Shown: one piece after another, positions 7,210-13,390 of the stretch
How the letters are laid out: each line of letters begins with the position of its first letter
Position numbering within the stretch: position 1 is the stretch's first letter
Virus record (IMG/VR): IMGVR_UViG_3300007276_000419
Span: 1 to 20,070 of that record
Source: a virus
Reading direction: 5' to 3' (one strand)
DNA: 20,070 nt
Program-made: the position numbers and the translations under genes
Notes under the pieces: generated by a model
What the model was told of the DNA's origin: nothing
What the model saw: only the letters and a program-made list of their open reading frames with translations
Databases searched by the model: none

Positions 7210-7704
7210 ATGATTGATAGAGCTAAGGTTCGAGCTAACCAAATGGGTGAAATACGCAATTCGATCACTCGTGGGGCAGGTAACCTAGCAGGATTCTTAG
7301 GAGAAGAAGCTATAAAAGAATATCTTGGAGCAGAGATAGTAGAATCTGACGAGAAGTTTGATTATGACATATTCCTTAATGGAGAATGCATAGAAGTAAA
7401 AACTAAAAGAAGAACTGTAGCCCCTAGAGATTATTATGATGTATCTGTTGCATCTACAAGTACACACCAACGCCCCGATACCTATATCTTTATAAGCTTA
7501 GAATTTAACGAATTAATAAAAAAGGATGGGGCAAAGGCTTACAGAGGGTTAAAGAACATTTGGTTGTTAGGCAAGAAAGATGCTAAACAGTATTTTGAAG
7601 AAGCTACTCTTTGGAAAAAAGGTGACATAGATACTTCTAATAAATTTACTACCTTAGTAGACATGTGGAACCTACCTATATCAAAGCTGATTTGCAAAAT
7701 TTAA
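7210..7704 (+). CDS. PD-(D/E)XK nuclease-like protein
   Basis: Encodes 164 residues. GFLGEEAIKEYLGAE (28-42) gives an N-terminal helix with acidic E32/E33. FDYDIFLNGECIEVKTK (50-66) is a core beta-hairpin with D51/D53, E62 and K64, the classic D...ExK metal site of restriction-endonuclease-like enzymes. ASTSTHQRPDTYIFISLEFN (81-100) forms a later strand. The family is not identified beyond the fold. It could be a DNA-degrading, restriction-type or junction-cutting enzyme. The start has only a weak AAGAA upstream, and the gap to the previous gene is 17 nt. A consensus promoter begins inside its last codons (7692), so it is the last gene of its block. Confidence 0.72.
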   Translation: MIDRAKVRANQMGEIRNSITRGAGNLAGFLGEEAIKEYLGAEIVESDEKFDYDIFLNGECIEVKTKRRTVAPRDYYDVSVASTSTHQRPDTYIFISLEFNELIKKDGAKAYRGLKNIWLLGKKDAKQYFEEATLWKKGDIDTSNKFTTLVDMWNLPISKLICKI

Positions 7705-7720
7705 TTTCTTAGTATATAAT
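7692..7720 (+). promoter_or_regulatory. Strong sigma-70-type promoter upstream of the AIPR gene
   Basis: TTGCAA (7692-7697) and a perfect TATAAT (7715-7720) are separated by exactly 17 nt. The -35 matches 4 of 6 consensus positions and the -10 all six. The -35 box lies inside the 3' end of the preceding gene. Transcription would start near 7726-7728. This is the best promoter-like sequence seen in the window, and it would give the AIPR gene expression by host polymerase independent of the upstream operon. Confidence 0.78.
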
Positions 7721-7731
7721 AAAAACATAGC

Positions 7732-7791
7732 AATGCTAGACCAGTGGTGATAACCATCACATGGACAAATAAATTCTAGCGTTTAAGGAGG
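7732..7791 (+). ncRNA. Structured 5' leader RNA of the AIPR mRNA
   Basis: The leader folds by hand into two nested helices. The outer helix is AATGCTAGA (7732-7740) with TCTAGCGTT (7775-7783), 9 pairs including one G-T. The inner hairpin is CCA (7741-7743) with TGG (7762-7764), a bulged A7761, then GTGGTG (7744-7749) with CATCAC (7755-7760) closed by ATAAC. ACAAATAAAT (7765-7774) is unpaired between them. AAGGAGG (7785-7791) follows directly, 6 nt before the ATG at 7798. It matches no riboswitch class I recognise. It may stabilise the mRNA, bind a protein (possibly AIPR itself), or act as a small RNA. Confidence 0.5.
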
Positions 7792-7797
7792 AAACTC

Positions 7798-8964
7798 ATG
7801 GCTATTAAAAAATACCCACTCCGGGTTAAGGAGATCAAAAGAATAAAACCGTCTAATAGCGAGCCGGAAGTTGTTCACATCGCATATGTACCCTTTTCTG
7901 GGTTACCACAAGGATTGCCTAATAAATTAAATGTACGAACAATTGATGATTTGGGGTTTGGCACAACTAAATCAGCCGTCTATAGAACAGTAGAGAAAAC
8001 TATTCAGGGAAAAACGGGAAGAGACGGCAAGTTTCATTTAAAAAATAATGGGATTAGTTTAGCAGCATCATCAGTAGTTAAGATAACAAACGATTTATAT
8101 GATCTTTTTATTGATGAAGATAATGAAGGAATTGTAAATGGTGGGCATACTTACGAACTAATTACCCAAAATGTTGATGCAGGCACTGCTATTGATGCAC
8201 TAGTTGAAGTTAAGATTACTGAAGGTATGGATGAAGAAACTAAAGAAGAAGTAGCTATTGGTCTAAATTCACAAGTAAATGTAGATCAAACTTCTATACT
8301 CAATACTAAAAAAGTCTTTAATTCGTTAAAGGACTTTTTAGCAGAACAAAAGCACCCGTACGAGGATAAGGTAGCGTATCAAATGAATGCTTTAGAACCC
8401 ATTAAAATAGGAGAAGTTATATCTAAACTAGTGTGTTTAGATGAAGGCAATTATCCATTAAATAGAGAGCTTTGGGTTAAATCAAAACATCCACTAAATG
8501 CATATTCAGGGAAGTCTGCGACGCTTACAAGATATTCTCAGAAGCTAGAACACTACGAGAAGATGTTTAAGCTATTACCAAATATACTAGAGTTAGCTGA
8601 AATCATTCAAATGAATGTACCGAAGGAGCATGCGAAACAGTTTAAGAATGCTTCTAATAAAGTAGAATATATTGACACAAATAATGTCAAAACAATGTAC
8701 ATTTTAGGTGAAGAATCAAAATCTAATCTTACAGATGGATTAGTTAAACCTCTACTATCAGGATTTCGATCTTTAATAGACCCTAACACATTATCTTGGG
8801 ACAGGTCTTTTACAGAGGTGAAAAAAGTATTGAAGAAGGCTCTTCCAGAGTTAGTAATGTATTTAAAAAGTACAGCTAACGCTCTCGACAATAAACCTAA
8901 CCCAATGGCGAGGGATGAAAGATTGTGGACTGATGCTGCTATGACTATAGATAAGTATAAATAA
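7798..8964 (+). CDS. AIPR family protein (abortive-infection phage-resistance type)
   Basis: Encodes 388 residues from an ATG 6 nt after AAGGAGG. Residues 79-93 (FHLKNNGISLAASSV) and 112-121 (IVNGGHTYEL) match the two signature stretches of the AIPR family, F..NNGI...A..V and .NGgqT. They are followed by LVEVKITEG (135-143) and GLNSQVNVDQTSI (155-167), equivalent to the family's N.Q..V block. Many AIPR proteins are longer (over 500 residues); this one has a shorter C-terminal part of unknown function (200-388). Family members were named for phage-resistance roles in bacteria; the biochemistry is poorly defined. A phage copy could exclude competing phages, counter a host AIPR system or serve replication. 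It has its own promoter and leader and is followed by a hairpin, so it looks like an independently expressed cassette. Confidence 0.75.
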   Translation: MAIKKYPLRVKEIKRIKPSNSEPEVVHIAYVPFSGLPQGLPNKLNVRTIDDLGFGTTKSAVYRTVEKTIQGKTGRDGKFHLKNNGISLAASSVVKITNDLYDLFIDEDNEGIVNGGHTYELITQNVDAGTAIDALVEVKITEGMDEETKEEVAIGLNSQVNVDQTSILNTKKVFNSLKDFLAEQKHPYEDKVAYQMNALEPIKIGEVISKLVCLDEGNYPLNRELWVKSKHPLNAYSGKSATLTRYSQKLEHYEKMFKLLPNILELAEIIQMNVPKEHAKQFKNASNKVEYIDTNNVKTMYILGEESKSNLTDGLVKPLLSGFRSLIDPNTLSWDRSFTEVKKVLKKALPELVMYLKSTANALDNKPNPMARDERLWTDAAMTIDKYK

Positions 8965-8968
8965 TAAC

Positions 8969-8996
8969 TAGACTTTCTATAAATATAGGTTATACT
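8969..8996 (+). promoter_or_regulatory. Probable promoter upstream of the small gene at 9057
   Basis: TAGACT (8969-8974, 4 of 6 to TTGACA) and TATACT (8991-8996, 5 of 6 to TATAAT) are 16 nt apart, immediately after the AIPR stop codon. The sequence around the -10 (TATACTATAAAAACAT, 8991-9006) matches 14 of 16 bases of the AIPR promoter (TATATAATAAAAACAT, 7713-7728), suggesting both are read by the same polymerase form. Transcription would start near 9003 and drive the 9057 to recombinase block. Confidence 0.5.
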
Positions 8997-9011
8997 ATAA
9001 AAACATTAATA

Positions 9012-9042
9012 AAAATATGCCCGTCTTTTGGACGGGCTATTT
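9012..9042 (+). terminator. GC-rich hairpin: weak intrinsic terminator or leader stem
   Basis: GCCCGTC (9019-9025) pairs perfectly with GACGGGC (9031-9037) around a TTTTG loop. With T9018 bulged, AAATA below can pair with TATTT to lengthen the stem. The following TATTTATC is a poor U-tract, so termination would be partial. It lies downstream of the probable promoter at 8969-8996 and 3 nt before the ribosome-binding site of the next gene. It could therefore end AIPR transcripts, attenuate the next operon, or cap its mRNA 5' end. Confidence 0.6.
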
Positions 9043-9056
9043 ATCAGGAGATAAAC

Positions 9057-9275
9057 ATGGCAAAAGTTAGTGCACATTTAGGGTTTACATTTAGAGTAGG
9101 TCCTTTAGACCAGAATCAGTATGGAAGAGTAGATTTAACAATAGATCAAATAGATACAACATTACCTCTAGATGCACAGCTTGAGGAATCAAAAGTAGTT
9201 GCTGATGTTGTTTGGGGTGTATTAAAAGATAAAGTAGATGCTCAAATTGAGGATATGTTAGATGATGGAAAATAA
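9057..9275 (+). CDS. Small acidic unknown protein
   Basis: Encodes 72 residues with AGGAG (9046-9050) 6 nt before the ATG. It begins MAKVSAHLGFTFRVG, has a strand-like RVDLTIDQIDTTLPLD segment, and ends in a helix KVVADVVWGVLKDKVDAQIE. There is no membrane segment or enzyme motif, and the family is not recognised. It is the first gene after the second promoter and overlaps the MazG-like gene by 14 nt, so it probably belongs to the recombination operon. Confidence 0.65.
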   Translation: MAKVSAHLGFTFRVGPLDQNQYGRVDLTIDQIDTTLPLDAQLEESKVVADVVWGVLKDKVDAQIEDMLDDGK

Positions 9276-9522
9276 CGAACCTATAAGAGCCTCAGTTTTA
9301 GAAGCTATCTTAGCTGAAAGAGAACGTCAAGACACGTTGTGGGGTCAACAAAATCACGATGATTCATGGTGGAACATCTTAACCACAGAAAAGAATGGGG
9401 ACATAGCAGAAGAAATATTTTCCCAAACTGATACTAAATTATTTATAGAACTTATTCAGACTTGTGCTACATATTTTGCATGGGCTGAGTGTGTTAGAAG
9501 GAGAATACGGGATGGACAATAA
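9262..9522 (+). CDS. MazG-like (all-alpha NTP pyrophosphatase fold) small protein
   Basis: Encodes 86 residues; ATG at 9262 or the adjacent ATG at 9265, with GAGGA at 9249-9253. Residues 15-47 (AILAERERQDTLWGQQNHDD, then WWNILTTEKNGD) and 63-80 (ELIQTCATYFAWAECVRR) match a phage family with the pattern ERxRQxxxWGxQNH...LxEExGE...EL.qvAA...AW.E. It is related to MazG-type NTP pyrophosphatases, whose acidic residues bind Mg2+. Here the usual EExGE reads TEKNGD, so some metal ligands are altered and activity is uncertain. Possible roles are nucleotide clean-up or lowering alarmone signals. It overlaps the recombinase start by 11 nt. Confidence 0.65.
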   Translation: MMENNEPIRASVLEAILAERERQDTLWGQQNHDDSWWNILTTEKNGDIAEEIFSQTDTKLFIELIQTCATYFAWAECVRRRIRDGQ

Positions 9523-10453
9523 TGCTGAGGAAGCTATACAAAAGCTGCTAAAAAACAAAAAGCTAAACTTCCAATTAGGTGATAGCAATGATTTTACAAC
9601 AAACAGGATTCCATTTGACATACCAGCTTTAGATAAGTTGACTGGTGGTGGGATACCGTTTAAAAAAATGACTCTTATATATGGACCTACTAATGTTGGG
9701 AAGTCTTATTTAGCATCACAAATAGTTGCTAATGCCCAGAAAATGGGAGGCAAAGCTGTATGGGTAGACACTGAATTGTCTTATGATAAAGATTGGATGA
9801 CAAGATGTGGAGTGGACAGTAAAAAGATTTTAGTATCACAGCCTACTACAGGTGAAGAAGCCATGGAGCATATTAGAGAGGCTATGATGGCTAGTTTTGA
9901 AGTAATTGTACTAGATAGTATAGCTGGATTAGTTCCTTCTAATGTATCTGTAGAAGACTTTGGTTATAATCCAATGGCTTGGCAAGCAAGATTTGTAAAT
10001 AGTTCTTTTCCAAAAATTTTCCCTCACTTACAAAATGGATCTGCTTTTGTTGCTATAAATCAAGTGCGTGCTAGTATGGGTCCCGTGGCATTAGATAATA
10101 TGCCTGCAGGACAAGGACAAGTATTTTTTGCCCATTCTATTATGCAAGTTCAACGTAAAGGTTGGATAGAGGAGAAAGAACAAAAAGTTGGGTTTAATAT
10201 GAATATTAGACTAAGAAAGACAAAGACAGGTGGGGAAAATTGGGATTCCGCTATTGTACCTTTCCGTGTTGCCGGGGGTATAGATGTCCTAGAAAGCTTT
10301 ATTAGGGATGGTATTGAAGCTAAACTAATAACACAAGCTGGGGCGTGGTATACTTATGGTGATGTGAAAGCTATGGGCATGAATGGTCTCAAAACAAAGT
10401 TTGTTGAAACCGAAGGATTATTTGAAAAACTAAAAGATGAACTTACCTCCTAG
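9512..10453 (+). CDS. RecA/UvsX-like recombinase
   Basis: Encodes 313 residues. The ATG at 9512 is chosen because AGAAGGAG (9496-9503) lies 8 nt upstream; an earlier in-frame ATG at 9464 would sit deep in the previous gene with no such site. Walker A is GPTNVGKS (58-65). VDTELSYD (85-92) holds the likely catalytic Glu88, Walker B is VIVLD (131-135), and AINQVRASMG (181-190) leads into the DNA-binding L2 loop. The C-terminal GAWYTYGDVKAMGMNGL is typical of RecA/UvsX proteins. It would coat ssDNA and drive strand exchange for repair and recombination-dependent replication. It is slightly shorter than bacterial RecA (about 350). It overlaps the next nuclease gene by 17 nt. Confidence 0.9.
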   Translation: MDNNAEEAIQKLLKNKKLNFQLGDSNDFTTNRIPFDIPALDKLTGGGIPFKKMTLIYGPTNVGKSYLASQIVANAQKMGGKAVWVDTELSYDKDWMTRCGVDSKKILVSQPTTGEEAMEHIREAMMASFEVIVLDSIAGLVPSNVSVEDFGYNPMAWQARFVNSSFPKIFPHLQNGSAFVAINQVRASMGPVALDNMPAGQGQVFFAHSIMQVQRKGWIEEKEQKVGFNMNIRLRKTKTGGENWDSAIVPFRVAGGIDVLESFIRDGIEAKLITQAGAWYTYGDVKAMGMNGLKTKFVETEGLFEKLKDELTS

Positions 10454-10751
10454 AGATTACACACAACAAGAGGAAATTATAGCTCAACATTTGTCTAAGT
10501 TTGGATTAAGCTATGAACCTCAAGCTTATTATCATCCATATATTGTAGACTTTTATATTCCTGAAATAAAAGCGGTTGTAGAAGCCGATGGAGTCTACGG
10601 TCATTTGGGTAAGAGAGATAGAAAAAGAGATTCAGACCTGTTAGATTTGGAAGACATAGATTACGTAATACATATTAAAGAAAAAACAAATGGTAAAATT
10701 AAAGAACAACTTTGGTTTGAACTAAATAATTTAGATAAGGAAACCGAATGA
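10437..10751 (+). CDS. Vsr/DUF559-type endonuclease
   Basis: Encodes 104 residues. The pattern QEEIIAQHLSKFGLSYEPQA (11-30), YIVDFYIPEIKAVVEADG (35-52), H56 and KRDRKRDSDLLDL (59-71) fits the DUF559/Vsr group of the PD-(D/E)XK superfamily: an N-terminal Glu, D38, E49-x-D51, then a His and a basic D..R helix. Such proteins nick or cut DNA; their phage partners are usually unknown. The start overlaps the recombinase by 17 nt and the end overlaps the Cas4-like gene by 4 nt (ATGA). This suggests co-expression as a recombination/repair set with the RecA-like protein. Confidence 0.75.
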   Translation: MNLPPRDYTQQEEIIAQHLSKFGLSYEPQAYYHPYIVDFYIPEIKAVVEADGVYGHLGKRDRKRDSDLLDLEDIDYVIHIKEKTNGKIKEQLWFELNNLDKETE

Positions 10752-11407
10752 TTGATAAAAGAAAAACAAATCCAGCTCATAGAGAAGATATATGGCTTAA
10801 AGATTTAATTGATGAACACTTAACAGGGACTATGACTTCTCGTAATAAACGTGTATTTTATCCATCTGTTATAAGTAACCCCTGTGATAGATATGTATGG
10901 TTGTGTTATTACGGACGAATGGTTGATAGACCTTTACCAGCTGTTCTAGAGCGTATATTTCAAAATGGTAGTTATTTAGAAGACCGAGTTGCTAAATGGT
11001 TGACCGATCTTAATATTTTAGTTGATAGAGAAGTTTCTGTTAAATATGATATTCCGGCAATTTCAGGAAGAATTGACTTTTTAATTCGACATGCAAATTA
11101 TGGTGTTATACCAATTGAGTTAAAATCTATAAATACTACAAAGTTTGATAAACTAAGAAAGCCTTTAGATGATCATTTTATTCAAATACAAATGTATTTA
11201 AATATGGGTGGTTATGAAAAAGGAACTGTCTTTTATGAGAATAAAAACAACCAAAAGATAAAAGCTTTTTTAGTGGATAGAGATCCTGAAAAATGGGCTG
11301 ATATATTAGATAGATGTTTTAAAATTAAAGAAATGTTGATGGCACCTGAAAAATGTACAGGACCTCGTTGGTGTGATTGTCGACAGGTAGAAGAAGGACT
11401 TTTATAA
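10748..11407 (+). CDS. Cas4/RecB-like PD-(D/E)XK exonuclease with putative Fe-S cysteines
   Basis: Encodes 219 residues; AAGGA (10737-10741) precedes the ATG. The nuclease core is ISGRIDFLI (105-113, D110), VIPIELKS (120-127, E124/K126) and the RecB-family motif IQIQMYLN (145-152, Q145/Q147 and Y150). The N-terminal ISNPCDRYVWLCYYG (42-56) has C46 and C53. The C-terminus has C203, C209 and C211 (KCTGPRWCDC). One N-terminal Cys plus three C-terminal Cys is the layout that holds a 4Fe-4S cluster in Cas4 and AddB. There is no CRISPR array or cas gene nearby, so a recombination or DNA-end-resection role with the RecA-like protein is more likely than spacer acquisition. The usual motif I His is replaced in YLEDRV. 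Confidence 0.82.
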   Translation: MIDKRKTNPAHREDIWLKDLIDEHLTGTMTSRNKRVFYPSVISNPCDRYVWLCYYGRMVDRPLPAVLERIFQNGSYLEDRVAKWLTDLNILVDREVSVKYDIPAISGRIDFLIRHANYGVIPIELKSINTTKFDKLRKPLDDHFIQIQMYLNMGGYEKGTVFYENKNNQKIKAFLVDRDPEKWADILDRCFKIKEMLMAPEKCTGPRWCDCRQVEEGLL

Positions 11408-11408
11408 A

Positions 11409-11909
11409 ATGGATTCACGAGATACTAAATGGACCCCTATGAAAGCTTTAGGGAATGTGGCAAGAAGAGTTGATGGGTTAGGGATACCAGTTTTTAATCC
11501 CGACTTACCCGAGTATGAAGATTTAAACTTTTCAGATTTAGCTAATTCCTCTGATAAGGATTTAGAAAGGTTTCTGACAATGTATGGTGGTTATAACGCT
11601 TTTCTTCAAACAAAAGTAGCTGACATAGAGGCAACGGTGGGTGCGTTAGAAGCTTCATTTGGTGAAGGGTACAGTAAAGCTTCGTTTAGATTATCAATGG
11701 AGCATGAAAAAACAGGTAGAAAAAAAGCTACGAAAGAGGAAATAAAGGGTGAGATCATGGAAAGATATGATGCCTTGATCCAATTAAGACGTGATATTAT
11801 TGAACAGACAGCAGAGCTGAAACGCTTAAGAGGCTTGTTAGATACTTATAAAGAAGCTTATGGTACGGTTAGTAGGGTGGTTACTATTAGAACTACGGAA
11901 AAATACTAA
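11409..11909 (+). CDS. Coiled-coil unknown protein upstream of the resolvase
   Basis: Encodes 166 residues; AGAAGGAC (about 11392-11400) precedes the ATG, one base after the previous stop. The N-terminal 50 residues contain VFNPDLPEYEDLNFSDLANS. The remainder is almost all charged helix (DIEATVGALEASF, then EEIKGEIMERYDALIQLRRD and IIEQTAELKRLRGLLDTYKE), likely coiled coil. No catalytic motif is seen. Its stop codon shares a base with the resolvase start (TAATG). A structural or partner protein of the recombination or packaging steps is possible; I do not recognise the family. Confidence 0.7.
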   Translation: MDSRDTKWTPMKALGNVARRVDGLGIPVFNPDLPEYEDLNFSDLANSSDKDLERFLTMYGGYNAFLQTKVADIEATVGALEASFGEGYSKASFRLSMEHEKTGRKKATKEEIKGEIMERYDALIQLRRDIIEQTAELKRLRGLLDTYKEAYGTVSRVVTIRTTEKY

Positions 11910-12364
11910 TGGCAAAATATTTAGGATTAGACACTTCAAGTAAAGCAATTCATGGAGCTGTTGTAAATGATGCTGAGGAGCTTGTAGGTCTTTATAAGTG
12001 GTCAAGTAATCAAAAATCAGCTGGGGAAAGATTCCCTGAAATTATAGTAGACTTTTCAGAAGAACTTAGTAAAATAGATATAACAGAAAAAGCAGCAATA
12101 GAAGCTGCTATATTTGTACAAAACCGAAAATCTTTAATTTCTTTGTCAAATATGATAGGAGCAGTGTGGGCAGTGTTAGTTTTGAATAACATTGATACAT
12201 CTTTGATCCATCATGCTGGTTGGAAAAAAGAAGTTTTGGGTAAGGGTAGTTTAAAAAAAGATGACATAATGTCTTTTGCAATAGAAAAGTGGGGTAATAA
12301 ATTCCCCGAACAAGACTACGCAGATGCAGCTTGCATAGCGTTGTGGAACAGGAGGAGGTTCTAG
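11909..12364 (+). CDS. RuvC-like Holliday junction resolvase
   Basis: Encodes 151 residues, close to RuvC length. It has the RNase H-like acidic set: D8 in KYLGLDTSSKAIHGAVV, E65 in KAAIEAAIFVQN, and D136/D139 in EQDYADAACIALW. WKKEVLGKGSLKKDDI (105-120) corresponds to the RuvC loop normally reading K..vtG.G.a.K. All four catalytic acids appear present. It would cleave branched DNA left by recombination so that concatemers can be packaged by the terminase encoded just downstream. The start overlaps the previous gene by one base (TAATG). Confidence 0.88.
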   Translation: MAKYLGLDTSSKAIHGAVVNDAEELVGLYKWSSNQKSAGERFPEIIVDFSEELSKIDITEKAAIEAAIFVQNRKSLISLSNMIGAVWAVLVLNNIDTSLIHHAGWKKEVLGKGSLKKDDIMSFAIEKWGNKFPEQDYADAACIALWNRRRF

Positions 12365-12365
12365 T

Positions 12366-12869
12366 ATGATAGGTTCAGGAGGATTACAGAAAGTAGTAAA
12401 GGGATTCCAGATGTTTTTTCCGGGAAAGCCGGAGAAGACAAAAAGAGAGTACAAAGATAAATTCCCTAAAAAATTACCTACTATAGAAGAGGTAAAAAAA
12501 GAATATGGTACAGTTGTGTGGTGTAAATTTGCGAAGTGTGCTAGTAATAAAGAGGTAAAAAACCTACAAAGAACTACAGGGACTTTGCTAAAGAGAACAA
12601 ACTATACCCCAATTATAGAACAAGAACATATTTGGGCTGGGGTTTGTACTAGGGGAGAAATAGGGATACAGTTTGATGAGATGAAATTACCCCATGGAGC
12701 AAAAGTAAAAGTACCTAGTTGCTATACAGCACATACAGATAAAACAGGATACTGGGATTTTTCACAATTCTTAAATTCAGATGGAAGTCCACTGGGGGGT
12801 AACATTGATTCTCAACATGCTTCTGATGATGGTTACGGAATGATGGACGATAACAATATATACGATTAA
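12366..12869 (+). CDS. Cysteine-containing unknown protein upstream of terminase
   Basis: Encodes 167 residues with a strong GGAGGAGG ribosome-binding site (12351-12358) inside the end of the resolvase gene. The basic N-terminus (KTKREYKDKFPKKLP) is followed by VVWCKFAKCASN (50-61; C53, C58), QEHIWAGVCTRGEIGIQF (86-103; C94) and KVKVPSCYTAH (113-123; C119). The four Cys could bind a metal, though spacing is irregular for a zinc finger. The C-terminus is Asp/Asn/Gly-rich. No known family is recognised. The position between RuvC-like resolvase and small terminase suggests a DNA-processing or packaging accessory role. Confidence 0.68.
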   Translation: MIGSGGLQKVVKGFQMFFPGKPEKTKREYKDKFPKKLPTIEEVKKEYGTVVWCKFAKCASNKEVKNLQRTTGTLLKRTNYTPIIEQEHIWAGVCTRGEIGIQFDEMKLPHGAKVKVPSCYTAHTDKTGYWDFSQFLNSDGSPLGGNIDSQHASDDGYGMMDDNNIYD

Positions 12870-12887
12870 TTAAAACAAACTACGATT

Positions 12888-13388
12888 ATGCCAAAACACA
12901 TACCTGAAGAAATAAAATTAAAAGCCATGAGAATGTATCTTAAGGGTGATCAATCAGCTAAACAAATTGCTGAGGAATTATCTGTAAACGGGGTTATAGT
13001 AAGCCCGCCAACTATATATGCTTGGGCAAAAAAAGACAGCTGGGGAGAACAAAAAGCCGTAGCTATATCTGACAAACAACAAGAAATTGCTGAAACAGAA
13101 GGTCAAAGGTTTACTAGAATGCAATCTGAACAACTTAATAGTTACTCACAGATAGCAGGACAAGCATCAGAAGACTTGAAGGGGCTACAGTTTGATAGAG
13201 CTTTAGATGCTGCTAGGGCAGCTGACATTGGAATTAAAGGACAGCGGGAGATTTTGCAGGGGATGATTAATATGGAGTTTGTCCAAGATATAATGGGGGT
13301 CTTAATTGAAGAGATCAACGATCAAGAAACCCTACAAAGAATCGGTATAAAGTTAAAAACCATTGAACAAAAACATAGGGACATATAG
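12888..13388 (+). CDS. terS: Terminase small subunit
   Basis: Encodes 166 residues. The N-terminus (IPEEIKLKAMRMYLKGDQSA, then KQIAEELSVNG, then SPPTIYAWAKKDSWGEQKA) is a helix-turn-helix of the type in many small terminase subunits, ending in the familiar W-x-x-KD-W pattern. The rest (60-166) is helical and would form the oligomeric ring. It recognises phage DNA and delivers it to the large subunit, encoded two bases downstream. No clear Shine-Dalgarno sequence precedes the ATG (TTAAAACAAACTACGATT), which would keep expression low. Confidence 0.85.
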   Translation: MPKHIPEEIKLKAMRMYLKGDQSAKQIAEELSVNGVIVSPPTIYAWAKKDSWGEQKAVAISDKQQEIAETEGQRFTRMQSEQLNSYSQIAGQASEDLKGLQFDRALDAARAADIGIKGQREILQGMINMEFVQDIMGVLIEEINDQETLQRIGIKLKTIEQKHRDI

Positions 13389-13390
13389 AA

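Noticed and set aside
7733-7750. Tiny leader ORF (ATG CTA GAC CAG TGG TGA; MLDQW) in the AIPR leader
   Set aside because: It has no ribosome-binding site, lies within the outer stem and hairpin, and five codons arise easily by chance.
8607-8891. 94-codon open frame on the - strand inside the AIPR gene
   Set aside because: Fully antisense to a well-supported gene, Ser/Phe-rich without motif, and no ribosome-binding site; a shadow frame.
9464-9511. Upstream ATG extending the RecA-like protein by 16 residues
   Set aside because: No ribosome-binding site precedes it and it overlaps the MazG-like gene by 59 nt, whereas the ATG at 9512 follows AGAAGGAG at good spacing.
10748-11407. CRISPR-associated Cas4
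   Set aside because: No repeat array, cas1, cas2 or effector gene is visible in the window; the recombination context favours a phage nuclease.
12823-12845. CTGATGA resembling a hammerhead ribozyme core
   Set aside because: The matching GAAA and cleavage-site elements and flanking helices are absent, and it lies inside a coding region.
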